A stretch of 64,000 nucleotides of DNA. Origin: Neodiprion pinetum. Lineage: Eukaryota; Arthropoda; Insecta; Hymenoptera; Diprionidae. The notes below the pieces were generated by a model. That model saw only the letters and a list, made by a program, of their open reading frames with translations. It was not told the origin of the DNA and made no database searches. The stretch is from assembly GCF_021155775.2 (NCBI RefSeq), contig NC_060232.1, positions 11,940,251 through 12,004,250 of the forward strand, written 5' to 3'. A program made the position numbers and the translations under genes. This document shows positions 25,740 to 37,000 of this stretch, in pieces; position 1 is the first letter of the stretch; each line of letters starts with the position of its first letter.

Positions 25740-26748
25740 CCGCATATGGTGCGTCTGCAAATTTTTCGTTCGGATTTGTTTCGGTCCAAAATCAAGGTCC
25801 GTAAATATGTTGCGGTTAAATGGTTAGATGCCAGTTTTCTTAAAACCAGCCTGAATACAGCTGTTGGAAGTGAGAGCTAATGGCACAACAGTGGCTACAA
25901 TACCAGGTATGTCATAAATATTGATAGTATTGCCAATGTGGTTTCGCATCCAAGCATCGCACTGTGAATTAATAGCCTTTTAAATGGTCCAAGTACCGAT
26001 CGATCAAGTGATTGCAGCTTGTGCGAGCAGTGTGTCGGAAATTACAGACACATGATTCCATTTTCTTTACAAAAATCCAAAGCATCAATGCGAATGTGAG
26101 ATGAATGGTTGTTTAACACAAGTAATGCTTTATGGGCAGTTGAAGAGTTTGTGTGTTTTTGAAAATGTTTCAAAAAGAGTATAAAACCCTCGTTCTGCAC
26201 CCAACTTGAAGAATTTTCTGTTCCCATTGCGCCTGATGGATTTCACCAATCCAACCTGGCGAATACCACGTTTAGTCACTCTATCAAGTTTCTGGACCGT
26301 AGTTATGCCCGTTTCATCCATATTGTAAATATCTTGTGGCTCGAAACGATCCCGCTTCATAAATTTCCATAAATTATCGAAGAAAACATCGACATTTGTC
26401 CTATTAAAACTAGTCGGCCTTGACAAATTAGTGGCTTGAGCAGCTCTTACAGAAAGTTGTGGATTTCTACTCATAAATGCGTTAAACCAATCCTCTCCGG
26501 CCATTTTATTTTTCATCCAGGAGCGTGGTCGTTTTTGATTATACTTCTTAGTCATCTCGTAACTTAATTTTCTCACTTCTTTTGGTGGCAGCCCAAAGTA
26601 AATGTTTGTTAATCACATCAAATACTTGGCTAAGGTCTTCTCTTGTACATCTGTGAACATCGTTATAATCTTGATCTAACTGAATTTGAATAAAATTAAT
26701 CATTGTGTTTAATCTATTTTGTGGGTTAAACAAATTGATTTCCTTCAA
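25740..26748 (-). pseudogene. Decayed Tigger/pogo-type transposase
   Basis: The minus strand encodes the DDE transposase order typical of pogo elements: GEDWFNAFMSRNP, then YNMDETGITTVQK (contains the first catalytic Asp), then LLVLNNHSSH (second catalytic position changed D to N), then a HKLQ-type segment, DIPGIVATVVPLA and a GI-x-PFNRNIFTD C-terminal segment. The frame changes several times (near 26575, 26150-26220 and 25960), there is an in-frame stop near 25835, and the stretch between the first and second catalytic residues is deleted. Broken beyond function. Confidence is high for the family and low for exact ends. Confidence 0.85.
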
Positions 26749-27079
26749 CGTGATTCAAAACTGCTATCAGACAGCTATTGGTAAACGTTTTATTTATTTA
26801 AATAGAGAGAATAATTTCATAAACGTGCGTAAATATTGTCAATTCGTATTACAGTCACCGTTGAGCACGCAGAACCGCTCACAGTCCGAATTATCAAAAT
26901 CAACTAATGCTAAGTGAGAACTTTTATTTCAAAAGCTCAGCTCCTCTCATACGAGCTCAACCAAAAGGACACAACTCTGCTTTCATCTGCGGTAAACCGT
27001 GGTTAAGAATTTTGTCTTAGCACGAGCATCAAATTATTGTGGCACGTTAGTTCTTTGTTAAATAAATAATATCAGAGTC

Positions 27080-28101
27080 CAGGGTGGCCACCCGTCTGGT
27101 AAACCGGGAAAACCGGGAAATGTCAGGGAATTTTGTATGTCAGGGAAATGTCAGGGAATTGTCTGGTTGGCCAGAGACTTTTTATAGAACTCGCGGATTT
27201 CAAAAGCTTTGTCCATAAAATTGAGATGCTATCACCGCATCGTCCCAATTTTTCTTCTCTTCTTATTGACGATTATAAGCTTAGTTGTTGATTGTCATAT
27301 GAATTCAGTAGTACGAGCAGACATCGGTCTGATTTATCTATGGCCGTCACTGCGTGTGGAGACGCACGTTCACCGACGCCTAATAGTCTAGAAAAAACGA
27401 AGCCTCAGTTTTTTGGCAATAACTCAAAAAGTAAAAGCGCTAGCGAAAATTTTAAAAAGATTCTTAAAGAGGAGGAAATTTCCAATAAAAAAGTACGAGC
27501 ACCCGGAATTCTATCTTCAGTATTAGTAATTTTAATTTAACGCTGAACATAGGGCTCTGCGCAACTGTTACGGCATAGACGCGCCGCGTCTAGACAGTAC
27601 ACCGCATAAAATAATTGTTTTGCTGTATTGAATATCAATTTAAAAATTTGGATAAATTGTGGTGTATTCTTAACACTTGAAAGAAAAATGTCCCGTTGGA
27701 AAAAAATTTTTAAGTATATTTTTCAAAAAGTTACACATTCGTTAATTAGTCATAATTCTTCGAACCTCAATTTTCATTGCAAACGGCATAAACGTTCAAA
27801 TAATAGCTCTAAAAATATTTCGCTTCTTGGAGCCCCTTCTTAAATATATACTTAACAAGACCACGGAAATGGAAATTTTCATTTTTTGTCAACTTTCAAA
27901 AATCATAATGAACGGAATAAACAACTTTTAAAAACTTTTATATCTTTAATATATTTGGCCATACTTTAACTAGGTTACTATAGTTTTTAGTGATTTCTGC
28001 ACAAATTGTGCATCAAAATGTTAGGGAAAAATAATGATTTTAGTTAGGGAAAACCGGGAAATGTCAGGGAATTCTGTGACCGGAATTGAGTGGCCACCCT
28101 G
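27080..28101. mobile_element. Non-autonomous hAT element, 1022 bp
   Basis: The ends are CAGGGTGGCCAC and its exact inverse GTGGCCACCCTG. They are flanked by identical 8-bp duplications TCAGAGTC at 27072-27079 and 28102-28109. Subterminal AACCGGGAAATGTCAGGGAA motifs occur near both ends; subterminal repeats are usual for hAT transposase binding. Internal frames are short and do not resemble a transposase. Confidence 0.92.
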
Positions 28102-28279
28102 TCAGAGTCAATCTAGCCCGTAACAGTGGCAACAGCGGTGTGGATCGAATTTAGCTAAAAAGTGGACGTGTTCTCTTTTTATTAGTAACCTACAGATTAC
28201 GGTTTCAATTTTTCCTTCTTCATGAAGGTTAAAACTCATTGGTAACCGCAAGCATATAACAATTCATGTTATTTATCTG

Positions 28280-29290
28280 CAAATCATGCCAACAACGCGA
28301 AGTACAAAAGAAAGTAAATCTGGAGGTGTTACTCCTTTTTCGGAGGCAAAATTATTAGCATATACACAAAAAGTTCGTGAAGAACAAGGTTAACTCAAAC
28401 TACCGAACGAAGTGAGGAAACAATAAATACGCGAGTCGAGGTAGACGTTAACCCAAGTTCTAGCGGTCTTATCCATAATTCGGAAACACTTGAAGATCCT
28501 CAAATATTATTAGAGGAATGCGAAAAAGAATTTTTAACAGAACAAATGAAATTCGGAAACAGATCGAAGAACTTGTAAATAGGAAATTGAGAAGGCAAAC
28601 TATAGATTCTAAAATGTTATTATTAGAAAAAACGGAAAAAGAATATCAAACGAAGAAAGCGGAAATGAAAAAGCTGTTGAAAGATTTACAAAAGGAATGC
28701 GAAATCGCGGAATGAGAAGTAAAATCACTAATATCGGTAGAAAAGAGTTCAAATTTTAATACAGATATAAACGAAGAATTAGCTGATTCAAAGGACATGG
28801 TAAAAATGGTATAGAAACCATTGCACCGGAACAATCAATTCCGATGTGCGACATTTTAGCAGGAGTGCCATTCTGTGATGGAGATAATGTATCGTTTTTG
28901 CAGTTTGTCCGAGCTTTTAAGCGAGCAAAAGGAGTGATTTTGTACCCAGACTAGCAAAACAGTTATAGTTGAAAACATCAGAGCAAAATAAAAAGATAAA
29001 GCGTATACTGTAGTAGAAGACCAAACTTTCGACACATTTGAGTAGTTTTTAGACAAATTATCAAGTCTTCGCACGTTCTCCATCGAACCTCAAAGTCGCA
29101 ATTTTAGAATGCGAAACGGGGACTAGACGGGGAAACCAGACCAGAAGCGATAGTCAAAATAACAGGGGCAATGTTAATAATAGAAATAATTACAGGCGTG
29201 AAAATTCTACGCAAAATCAATCAAGACAATTATAAGCAACCTCGAAATAATCAGAATAATAGACAACAAGGGAATTCCACAAACTGAAAT
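28280..29290 (+). pseudogene. Decayed Ty3/gypsy-like gag
   Basis: In broken plus-strand frames: a Lys/Glu coiled-coil segment (28518-28715), then IPMCDILAGVPFCDGDNVSF with FLQFVRAFKRAKG, resembling the start of insect gypsy capsid (a DIPxFDGD pattern). A run rich in Asn/Gln/Arg follows at about 29150-29290. Many stops interrupt it. No long terminal repeats were found. Confidence 0.55.
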
Positions 29291-30468
29291 TTATCGTTTG
29301 TTTAACATTTCACGTTCTCGTAAATGTTTATCCTACCAATAGACTCAGGTCAACAATGTAGAGAATAGGTTTCGCTAATAATTTAATAACTTTAAGCATT
29401 CAATTAAGGATTAAGTAAATTTATCTGTGCTTATTGCGCACTCAAATATTCCAAGTAGCATGTTTATTTCAATGACAAGAACATCGTTCGGTAATCTCAC
29501 ACGTTCTCCCTTTGCTAACTTTACTGAAATCTAATTGACGAAGTCTATGTGGCATGTGGGTAAATGATATTTGTATACTTTATCCCGACATAATCGGTCG
29601 CTACCATTACTTATTCTGCGGGTTACATATCACCACGTCAGTTTCCCGGCATGTCAACGACCCTGGCATAACCCCTGGTTATCGGGTCCCCAGGAGGTCA
29701 GCCGCGAATCTCGTACTCCGTACAGACTTGCCCTCGTTTCATGGTCAACAACAAATTAATTTCATCATGCAAGTCATCCCAATCGACACGCTCATAGCCA
29801 TTCACCCTCACAATGTCACACTGTCTGTTCCGAACACTACCGGGACACTATATCCGTTTCGGAGTGAGGTCACCAAGGACCTCTTATGTCATCGAAATTA
29901 GCGGGTTCATAGTATAGAGAGCCGTTGTTAAAGTCACAGAAATCTTTCAATCTTGTCCAAATACTTTTTTATTCCGAAGTTCATAATTCTTTACAATCTG
30001 GCGTACACACGTGTCACACACAATTTTCTTAACACACCGCAATGCATGGAAATGCCTTGATTCGTGTTATGTGGAAACCTAATTGTGTGTTGCTACACAG
30101 TCGGTATTGGGGCTATGATGAAATAAGTAAATCTGTCAGGTGGATCAATCAGTAGATAGTCTGCTTTGTTTATTGATTAAAGTGAATATTTAAGAAGTAC
30201 ACACGTAGGAAATTTAATGTGAGCGTCGGTCCGACCGTTTGCTTCCACTCGAGGATCAAGACTGCTACATGAAATGACTGGCCATAAGAATCACCGTGTG
30301 TTCCGTAGCGATCTATACGGACGACTTACTGTCCGCTTTATCAACGGTAGACCATCTCGGGTGACTATTGTGAGGAGCCTGGCCCGCTTTGGATGTTCGT
30401 CTGGAATTTTCCATGACATTCGTGATCAAGGAACCACAAATTCGAAATGTAGCGCATGTACACTTGGG
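29291..30468. other. No gene recognised; one unassigned 115-codon frame
   Basis: Includes a plus-strand frame at 29554-29901 that I cannot match to a family. It could be residue of the neighbouring gypsy relic or chance. Confidence 0.4.
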
Positions 30469-30767
30469 GACAATGAATCTGGGACGGCTAATTTTTTACA
30501 CTAGACAGTTATGTTGGCAACACAGAGAAACCTACGGCGCCATAGCGGGCCGAACGCGAAACAAACTCAATCTCAATAAACATATAACATAACCCATGAC
30601 CGTCGAATCTAACCTTAGAATACCGCTTATATATAATAACCTTAGAATATGGCATGTTTATTGAGATTGAGTTTGTTTCGCGTTCGGTCCGCTTGGCGCT
30701 GTAAGTTTCTCTGTGTTGCCAACATAACTGTCTAGTGTAAAAAATTAGCAGTCTCCGATTCATTGTC
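30469..30767. repeat. ~120-bp inverted repeat (foldback)
   Basis: The left arm 30469-30585 begins GACAATGAATC and includes a TAATTTTTTACACTAGACAG stretch. It is repeated inverted at about 30650-30767 with only a few differences. The ~65-bp spacer is AT-rich. The transcript would form a long hairpin. No target duplication was identified. Confidence 0.85.
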
Positions 30768-31930
30768 GGCGCCACTAACTTATCAATCGTGGCGTCAAGG
30801 GCTCCGGCACACATATGTACACCCGCCTCAAACCCAAAAACTTCTCTATGTTTATTGTGGTAGGATCTTGGATATGTAGGTCATGTATTAACAACAAGTA
30901 TTTGAAGTCAACGTTTCGACTCTCTGATTGGAGTCATCCTCAGAACAATCTTTAATACATCTATCAAAAACAATTTTATACAAGTATCTTGCTGATGATG
31001 TCCTCTATGTTTAGCCACGGGAGCGGTTAAAGCTTTCTTTCACCGATGACAACAATTCGAAACAATGTTCGATTCGATACGTGCAATATGCTCATGATCA
31101 GACACACATGAACACCTCGGTGTCCACGTCGCAAAGAATCAGGCGCCTCTGACATGCATCCGCGTATACTAGTATTCAAATTCAAAATTGACGGACTCCC
31201 CCCTGATATCGTTGTTGCTTGGAAACCGAAATCTACTTATTAATTGTTTCGAGTACTTCTGGTCGTCACCGTGTCTAGAGCTCGAATGAAAAATTTGAAG
31301 CCCAGCTCGCTTCGTTTCTGCCCGATTGTAGCGCCCGACTCCAGTGGCTGATCCAAGAAACTTTTGACTGACAAAAGAGGGTCCGTTAGTCTTACACGTC
31401 TCCCACGTAATTCAACTCAAATCTCTATCTATAGTTACAGCAAGAAAAATATTTTTATTTTCTGACTTCAACTAGACATTTCTTCCTCTGTATTCAAATG
31501 AACGTGAACATAAATTTTTATTTATTGTTTTTTCTGTTTTTAATAAGGTAGATTTTAATTAGTTGGTGACACTGTCTGCGTATTTATGCCTAGACACATT
31601 TTCCTATACCACTAACTTGCTAGCGCGACGTTCACAGCAATACTGAGTAGATATTGTTCCGCATCTCATCTGGCTAGCCGAACGTGGCGGTGAGTACAAA
31701 AGTCATGTCATGTTTACACTTACCTACTCGGTTCTCACCCCTTTTTTCTACCGTATACCATTTATTTGTGTCACTCTCGCGGGTAACGGCCCTATTTAAA
31801 CGAATCGAGTAACTGAACATAATTATTTTAATTTATTTAAATGACACACAGATAAGGAAAAGTAAAAGCTAACCGGAATAATGGAAATAAATTGAAATTC
31901 GTGTATCGTCAACAATTATATCGGTGGGAA
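30768..31930. other. No gene recognised
   Basis: Contains a GTTTCGACTCT...GTCATCCTCAGA motif near 30922-30955, common near ends of invertebrate retroelements, but no element can be bounded. At 31330-31350 AGCGCCCGACTCC vaguely resembles a retroelement primer site. Confidence 0.35.
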
Positions 31931-34080
31931 TTAGTTTAATAGCCTGAGATATTGTGGTACAACTGGTGGATTTTCCATTTTCTGCTCTTCAGTTGAGTTT
32001 CCTTCCGCGTTCTTGTTGTCCGATTTAGTTATTCTCACATGCGTCAGATCTGTCAACGAACGGAGCATTGCTCCCAATAGGTGGTTACTCCAGCTATAAA
32101 TAGTATGCAGAGCATGCCCATGGATTCCAACTTTGATCAACGTTTTGATCAATTATAACGTGAAGTAAAATCCTATTACTCCGGAACTAGCAGTACCAAA
32201 GAACATGAATCCATTCCAAATTTCCCGGAACGTAGACTCCGTGATTTTATTTAAAGAGTTCTCATCTAGTAAGCCGGATAATGAGATTTCTGTATCACAT
32301 ATATGACTCCCAGTTGCGAGTCTTGCAACTGCGTTTAGCAGGACTGATTTTTCGATCGGGAAAATCACTCGGTCGCAAGAGCTTTCCAAGTCCTTCTCTG
32401 TATCGATACTACTGACAGAAAGATGTGGCAGTTTGGTATATTTCCAAGATAGTCGGGTCATCCGTATGAGTTACTCCGGTGCGTCCACCTGATTCATTTT
32501 TTAAATTGACATTCCTTAAATTCTGTAACATGCCGCTGGACTTGCAAATTTATATTTGGCCAAAAGAAATTTCGTCTGATTCTATTGTACGTCTTTGTAA
32601 CTCCTTTGTGTCCTCCTGTTGTCAGAGCGTGATCTTCTCACATTATCTCTGTACGTTCTGTCAAAGATGGAATTCTGATGAAATTTTTTCAAATTGTTAT
32701 TTTACATTAATCGTAACTGAATACGGATTCTATCAAAAACCAAATGTCTCTCCAATCTATTCCATCAATTTTCCTAGTTTTCGATATTGGTAAACTATTT
32801 AACCCTTATGTGCACAACCAACTTTTACCACGTTGATGCACAACCAGGGTACCCGGGTATCCACCACTAGTTTTTCTTCATTCCTGAGTATGCATATGAA
32901 CGGAATCGTTTGGAATAAATTTATTATATTAAATACACATCTATAGAAACTATCTAAGCCATTTTCAAGTCCCCCAGCATGCTATAGCTTCGGTAAAAAA
33001 AGTTAGAAGTAGGGTCGCTGAGTGCTGCTCAGGTAGCGCGCGGTTATTTTTGCCCTTCGGCAACCGGCAGATGTTCAAAATTGTAGTAGTGGGGATAGTG
33101 GCGTGGCGTGACTTTCTCCCTAGCATTGTTTATTTATTAACCCCTGTTACCGCAATGAAATATTTATCGATGATGTTAATTAATTCCTGAGCCTAAACAT
33201 CATTTTTCATCTAGTGGATACCCGGGTACCCGGTTGTGGCATTTATACACATGTACTTTAACGTCATTTTTTTTTTTTTGGTTTAAAAAATTTGAAAAAA
33301 AAATTTCAATGCGTTTTTAGCTTCGAAAAGAGTTAAATAATGAGGATTCGGAGGCTCAGGTCGGAATTTTAATTTTTACTCAAGTTATGAGCAAAAATGT
33401 GACGAGGTGGATACCCGGGTATCCGGTTGTGCACATAAGGGTTAAATTCAATTCCTGGACAACGTCTAACAAAGATTTCAACGATTCTATTAAAACATCG
33501 CGATCTAAATGCGTATTTAGTGACTCTAATCGGCAGAACGATACATTTCTTGCTTCCCGTTGAAGGCACTCGTGCTCTTCCTAACATAGCTGCAGTGATG
33601 TTTGATAATTTATGTGTGCTTTGTGAATCTTTGGGTCCCTCCTTTATCGGGGTTCCTCGATTAGTTATGAAAATAACACAGTCATCGCTCCGTATAAAAA
33701 GTCTATCCCTAGTTTCGAAATTTTTTGGGTTGTCTTGTAACTCATCCTGACCCGATTGGCGATCTGCTATTTCTATGTCGCTATCTGCTAATAATTCTGT
33801 ATCCTTGTCAGGTTCGTGATCGGAGCATGCAATAGGGCTATCTATTATTGTTTCCCTTTCATTTTCAATATACTCACGAACGTTTATTACCCATGCTAAT
33901 AGTTTCTAAAACTTCGTTGAGTATTGTATTATCCATTTGCTCTTGGCTTACATCGTAAAAACGGTTGAAATCATTTATAATATCTTCTGGATCAACGTGT
34001 GATTGGGATTTTGAATTTCGTGTTATAAAATTGTCCGTGTATCTCTCTGGTGTTTTTAATTTTCGTCGGTTTCTACAATT
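31931..34080 (-). pseudogene. Broken Ty3/gypsy retroelement relic (pol end, integrase, possible env)
   Basis: Read on the minus strand: an acidic pol spacer (about 33450-34080), the integrase zinc-binding domain (about 32480-32660) and then a segment with a possible transmembrane stretch (31931-32461) placed where an envelope-like gene would lie. The integrase part shows TGGHKGVTKTYNRI and FFWPN, typical of insect gypsy elements. It has stop codons, and the first Cys of the CxxC pair is lost (EFKEC). Frames shift repeatedly. A piggyBac-like element is inserted at 32803-33441. The env assignment rests on position and the hydrophobic segment only. Confidence 0.65.
32803..33441. mobile_element. 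piggyBac-like miniature element with TTAA target sites
   Basis: The ends are CCCTTATGTGCACAACC and its exact inverse GGTTGTGCACATAAGGG. They are flanked by TTAA at 32799-32802 and 33442-33445, the piggyBac target. Subterminal palindromic GGTACCCGGGTATCC-type motifs lie near both ends, with an extra copy near 33220. The 639-bp body has no transposase. It sits inside the gypsy relic and is therefore younger. Confidence 0.9.
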
Positions 34081-36784
34081 TTTGGTGTATTATAGGCTGG
34101 AAAATGAGTTATATTCGCTGGAGCTATAATTCCCTGTAGCAATTTCAAGATAATATACCTAAGCATGTATCTTCCAAAGGGAAAAATGATTGGATGAGAC
34201 CTAATGCGCAAGGAATTTTTTGAATTCCTGAAAATATAGTTCCGAGATAGATGCGATTGAACGAATTCAGATTCGTGACCTGCTGAGGAGCAAATATGAA
34301 GTCTGCACAGAATGAGTTATTTACAATAGAGGTAAGACACTTTGACTGGGTTGAATTTAACGTTGATTTGGATCATAAAAAATTGGGTCGAGAGGGAAAA
34401 AATTCGTTATTCGGTACTTACTTTTTTCTTTAATTCCATTTATTTGAATTGAGTTCTAAATTCGTCTGAGAATGTAAGTAATAATATTGATAAATCATGT
34501 GTCGCTCGTCGGTGCCCATCGCTGTTTTAATTGATCTTCAATTCCATTCCTCAGTTGCCGGTTTGTATCCAATCGGCTTCCGCGTGTTTGCTCTGAGGTC
34601 AACTCTTTTCTCACTTCGCTTCTTCTTCCAGAATCATCCAATTATCAATGAGCTCGGTCCGGCGCGTAAAGACAAAGGAAAATTCAATTATTTTATTGTG
34701 GAATGATTATTGGGGCTGGACAAATATTCGAATAATATAATGAGTAACTGAAATCGATCGACTGATATTTATCTAGCCCCCACTTGAGTCTACTGTACAA
34801 TAACGCACCTGAATTTAACTTCGGAGCTGACTGCTTGCAAATTAGTCCTGCGAATAAACAGTTAGAATTCCCCGGCACCATACGTTATCCTTTCAGCTTC
34901 TGTTCGTTGCTTTCTATTCAGCATCAAGATTTTGTCCGGCATCTCGTTGCCGGCTTATCTTTTTTGCATTATCTGCCGCCGCAGACCTCACCGATTTTCG
35001 AATATCGCGGTTCCAGCTTGCTACAGCCACGAATCCGAAATATCGTGACCCACGTTCCGTGTCATATCGAATTGGGTATTTTCGCTCGAAAAAACGAAGC
35101 CAAGCATCGAGTTCAAGTAGCGTGAAAACTGAAAATTCTCGTTCGCCAGGAAACGTCGTTTCACCTTGCAGATGTTGGTGTTTCAGTGCCTCGTGCCTCG
35201 AACTAAAAATCCGAAGTACCGTAAAGCACGTTCGGTTTGACGTCTGTTCGGCAGGTATTTTCCGGTTGTCCTGATGCTAACTTTCTTCGTAACAGAAGCC
35301 ACCGGCAGATTCTCTCGGCTGCCGTGATTGCTTTTCGATCCTCTTGCGCATCGCGTCGCCGGCATTCCGCGTCCTAAATCGCAAGTGAGGATGCAAGGTC
35401 TCGTCGAGTGCCTCGTTCTCCTCACATACGTCTATCCGAACCACTAACGTTTCTCTCTGACCCAGGAATCGTCGAGCGCGTCGCATGCCGCAATCACGGG
35501 ATCTCCTTGCTCATAGAAGCGGCCAAGTCTCCGATGTAAATATTGTTTTGTGTAAACTCTCCCATGTTACTTTGGGAAAATTTTATTTTCCCGGACTGGA
35601 CGAGCCTACGCAAATCGGCCACGGGTATATTATATTGTCGCATGGTGCTGTGATATTCACTATTTATTCACTTCAACTATTACTCGCTTGAGAATGAACC
35701 AACTCACCTCAATAATCCGACGGTCTCGCTAAAACAAAGTTCTTGAACGCGGATTAACTGGATTGGAGTTGTTCTATTTCGGTTCTCCGCCAGCGTTTTA
35801 AAATCACGTTAAAGGCGACTGATTTGTTTCACTCGCAAGATGGTGTTTGTGAAACTCAATGTTTATTCAAATGAAAGAGGAGTACGAAACTTTTACGGTT
35901 ATTTTACCTGTTTTAAAAGAATTCTTCAAAGATTCTCCTGCACTGCTCTCGCCAAATGATTTTGTTCAACTGCACTCGGTAAAAGATTTACTTGAATTAT
36001 CCTGATTCTGCATACTGCAATGCTCTTCTGACTTCATTTTTGAGGGTGTGGTCTTCTATCGTACTTTCTGATTGGTTCTTTTTATTTTTACGAAAATTAG
36101 GCCAATGAGGAATTTCAGGTACCTGTAGGTAACATTTGGGCCTCCTTATTGGGCCGAGTCCAGTGTAACGGCTAAGTCAGGCCCATAATTGTAGGTAAGA
36201 ATGTCCGTATTACCCTTGCAATTACACCTCGATGATTTTTACTACCGAAATGATTTCCAAGTATAGGATTATCGTAAACGATTTAGTTAAATCCGATTTT
36301 GCATGGAATGACATTATTATTGTGGAATTGAGTTACCACATTTCCCACTTTGGCGGAATCGATGAACGAAGTCTTTCTCGACGTTCCTCCCCAGTCGTAA
36401 GCCACTTCACTAGAGCCCAAATAAGGCGGTATCCACAACGTGATTGCAACAAAATAATTCTGTGTAAAGCAGATATGAACAGAAAATTTGTTTCGATTGA
36501 GAATACCATAATTAATTAAAGTCAATGAATAATATGCATATTTCATCTGTCTGTTTCCGTGTCTGTTTTGATTGGAATTCCAGTTAAAACTGTTTATTAT
36601 GAAAACAATATATTTATATTCGAATGATTGATAGTTATTTCTTATTATTTAAATGAGTTTCTATCAAATTTAACTAGTATCATTCCTGAATTCAACTCGA
36701 TTAACATAATTGTACAAAATGACTTGCCTGCAATGCAAGACCTAGGATTATCCTTATCTAGTTATAAGTAACTATAATAATTAA
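34081..36784. other. No gene recognised
   Basis: Higher GC than its surroundings at 34500-35500, with several overlapping 60-110 codon frames on both strands. None matches a family. It may be degraded retroelement sequence between two gypsy relics, but I cannot show that. Confidence 0.4.
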
Positions 36785-37000
36785 TTATCCTTTCAGGATT
36801 TCAAACTTGTTTGTGTGAACCATCTTGATTCTATTGCCAACTTGAATTTTGACATTATGATTTTCCAATATTTCCTCTGCCTCGTAAGGTCCGGAATATT
36901 GATCTGTAAATTTTCCTTCTTCGAGTTTTTTTGAAAGAAAAACTAAATCTCCTTTTATCAAGTCAATAACTTTATTTGTAGATTTGGAGCCCCTAAGCAA
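36785..37000 (-). pseudogene. Ty3/gypsy integrase C-terminal fragment
   Basis: A 71-codon frame reads GDLVFLSKKLEEGKFTDQYSG, followed by a PYEAEEILENHNVKIQV segment and a VHTNKFE ending. It matches the SH3/GPY-like C-terminal domain of gypsy integrases. It stands alone, with no catalytic core next to it, so it is a fragment. It may belong to the same family as the relic at 31.9-34.1 kb, but between them is unrelated-looking DNA. Confidence 0.7.

Noticed and set aside
29554..29901. 115-codon plus-strand frame
   Set aside because: No recognised family, no splice or start context, and surrounded by retroelement debris. Not called a gene.
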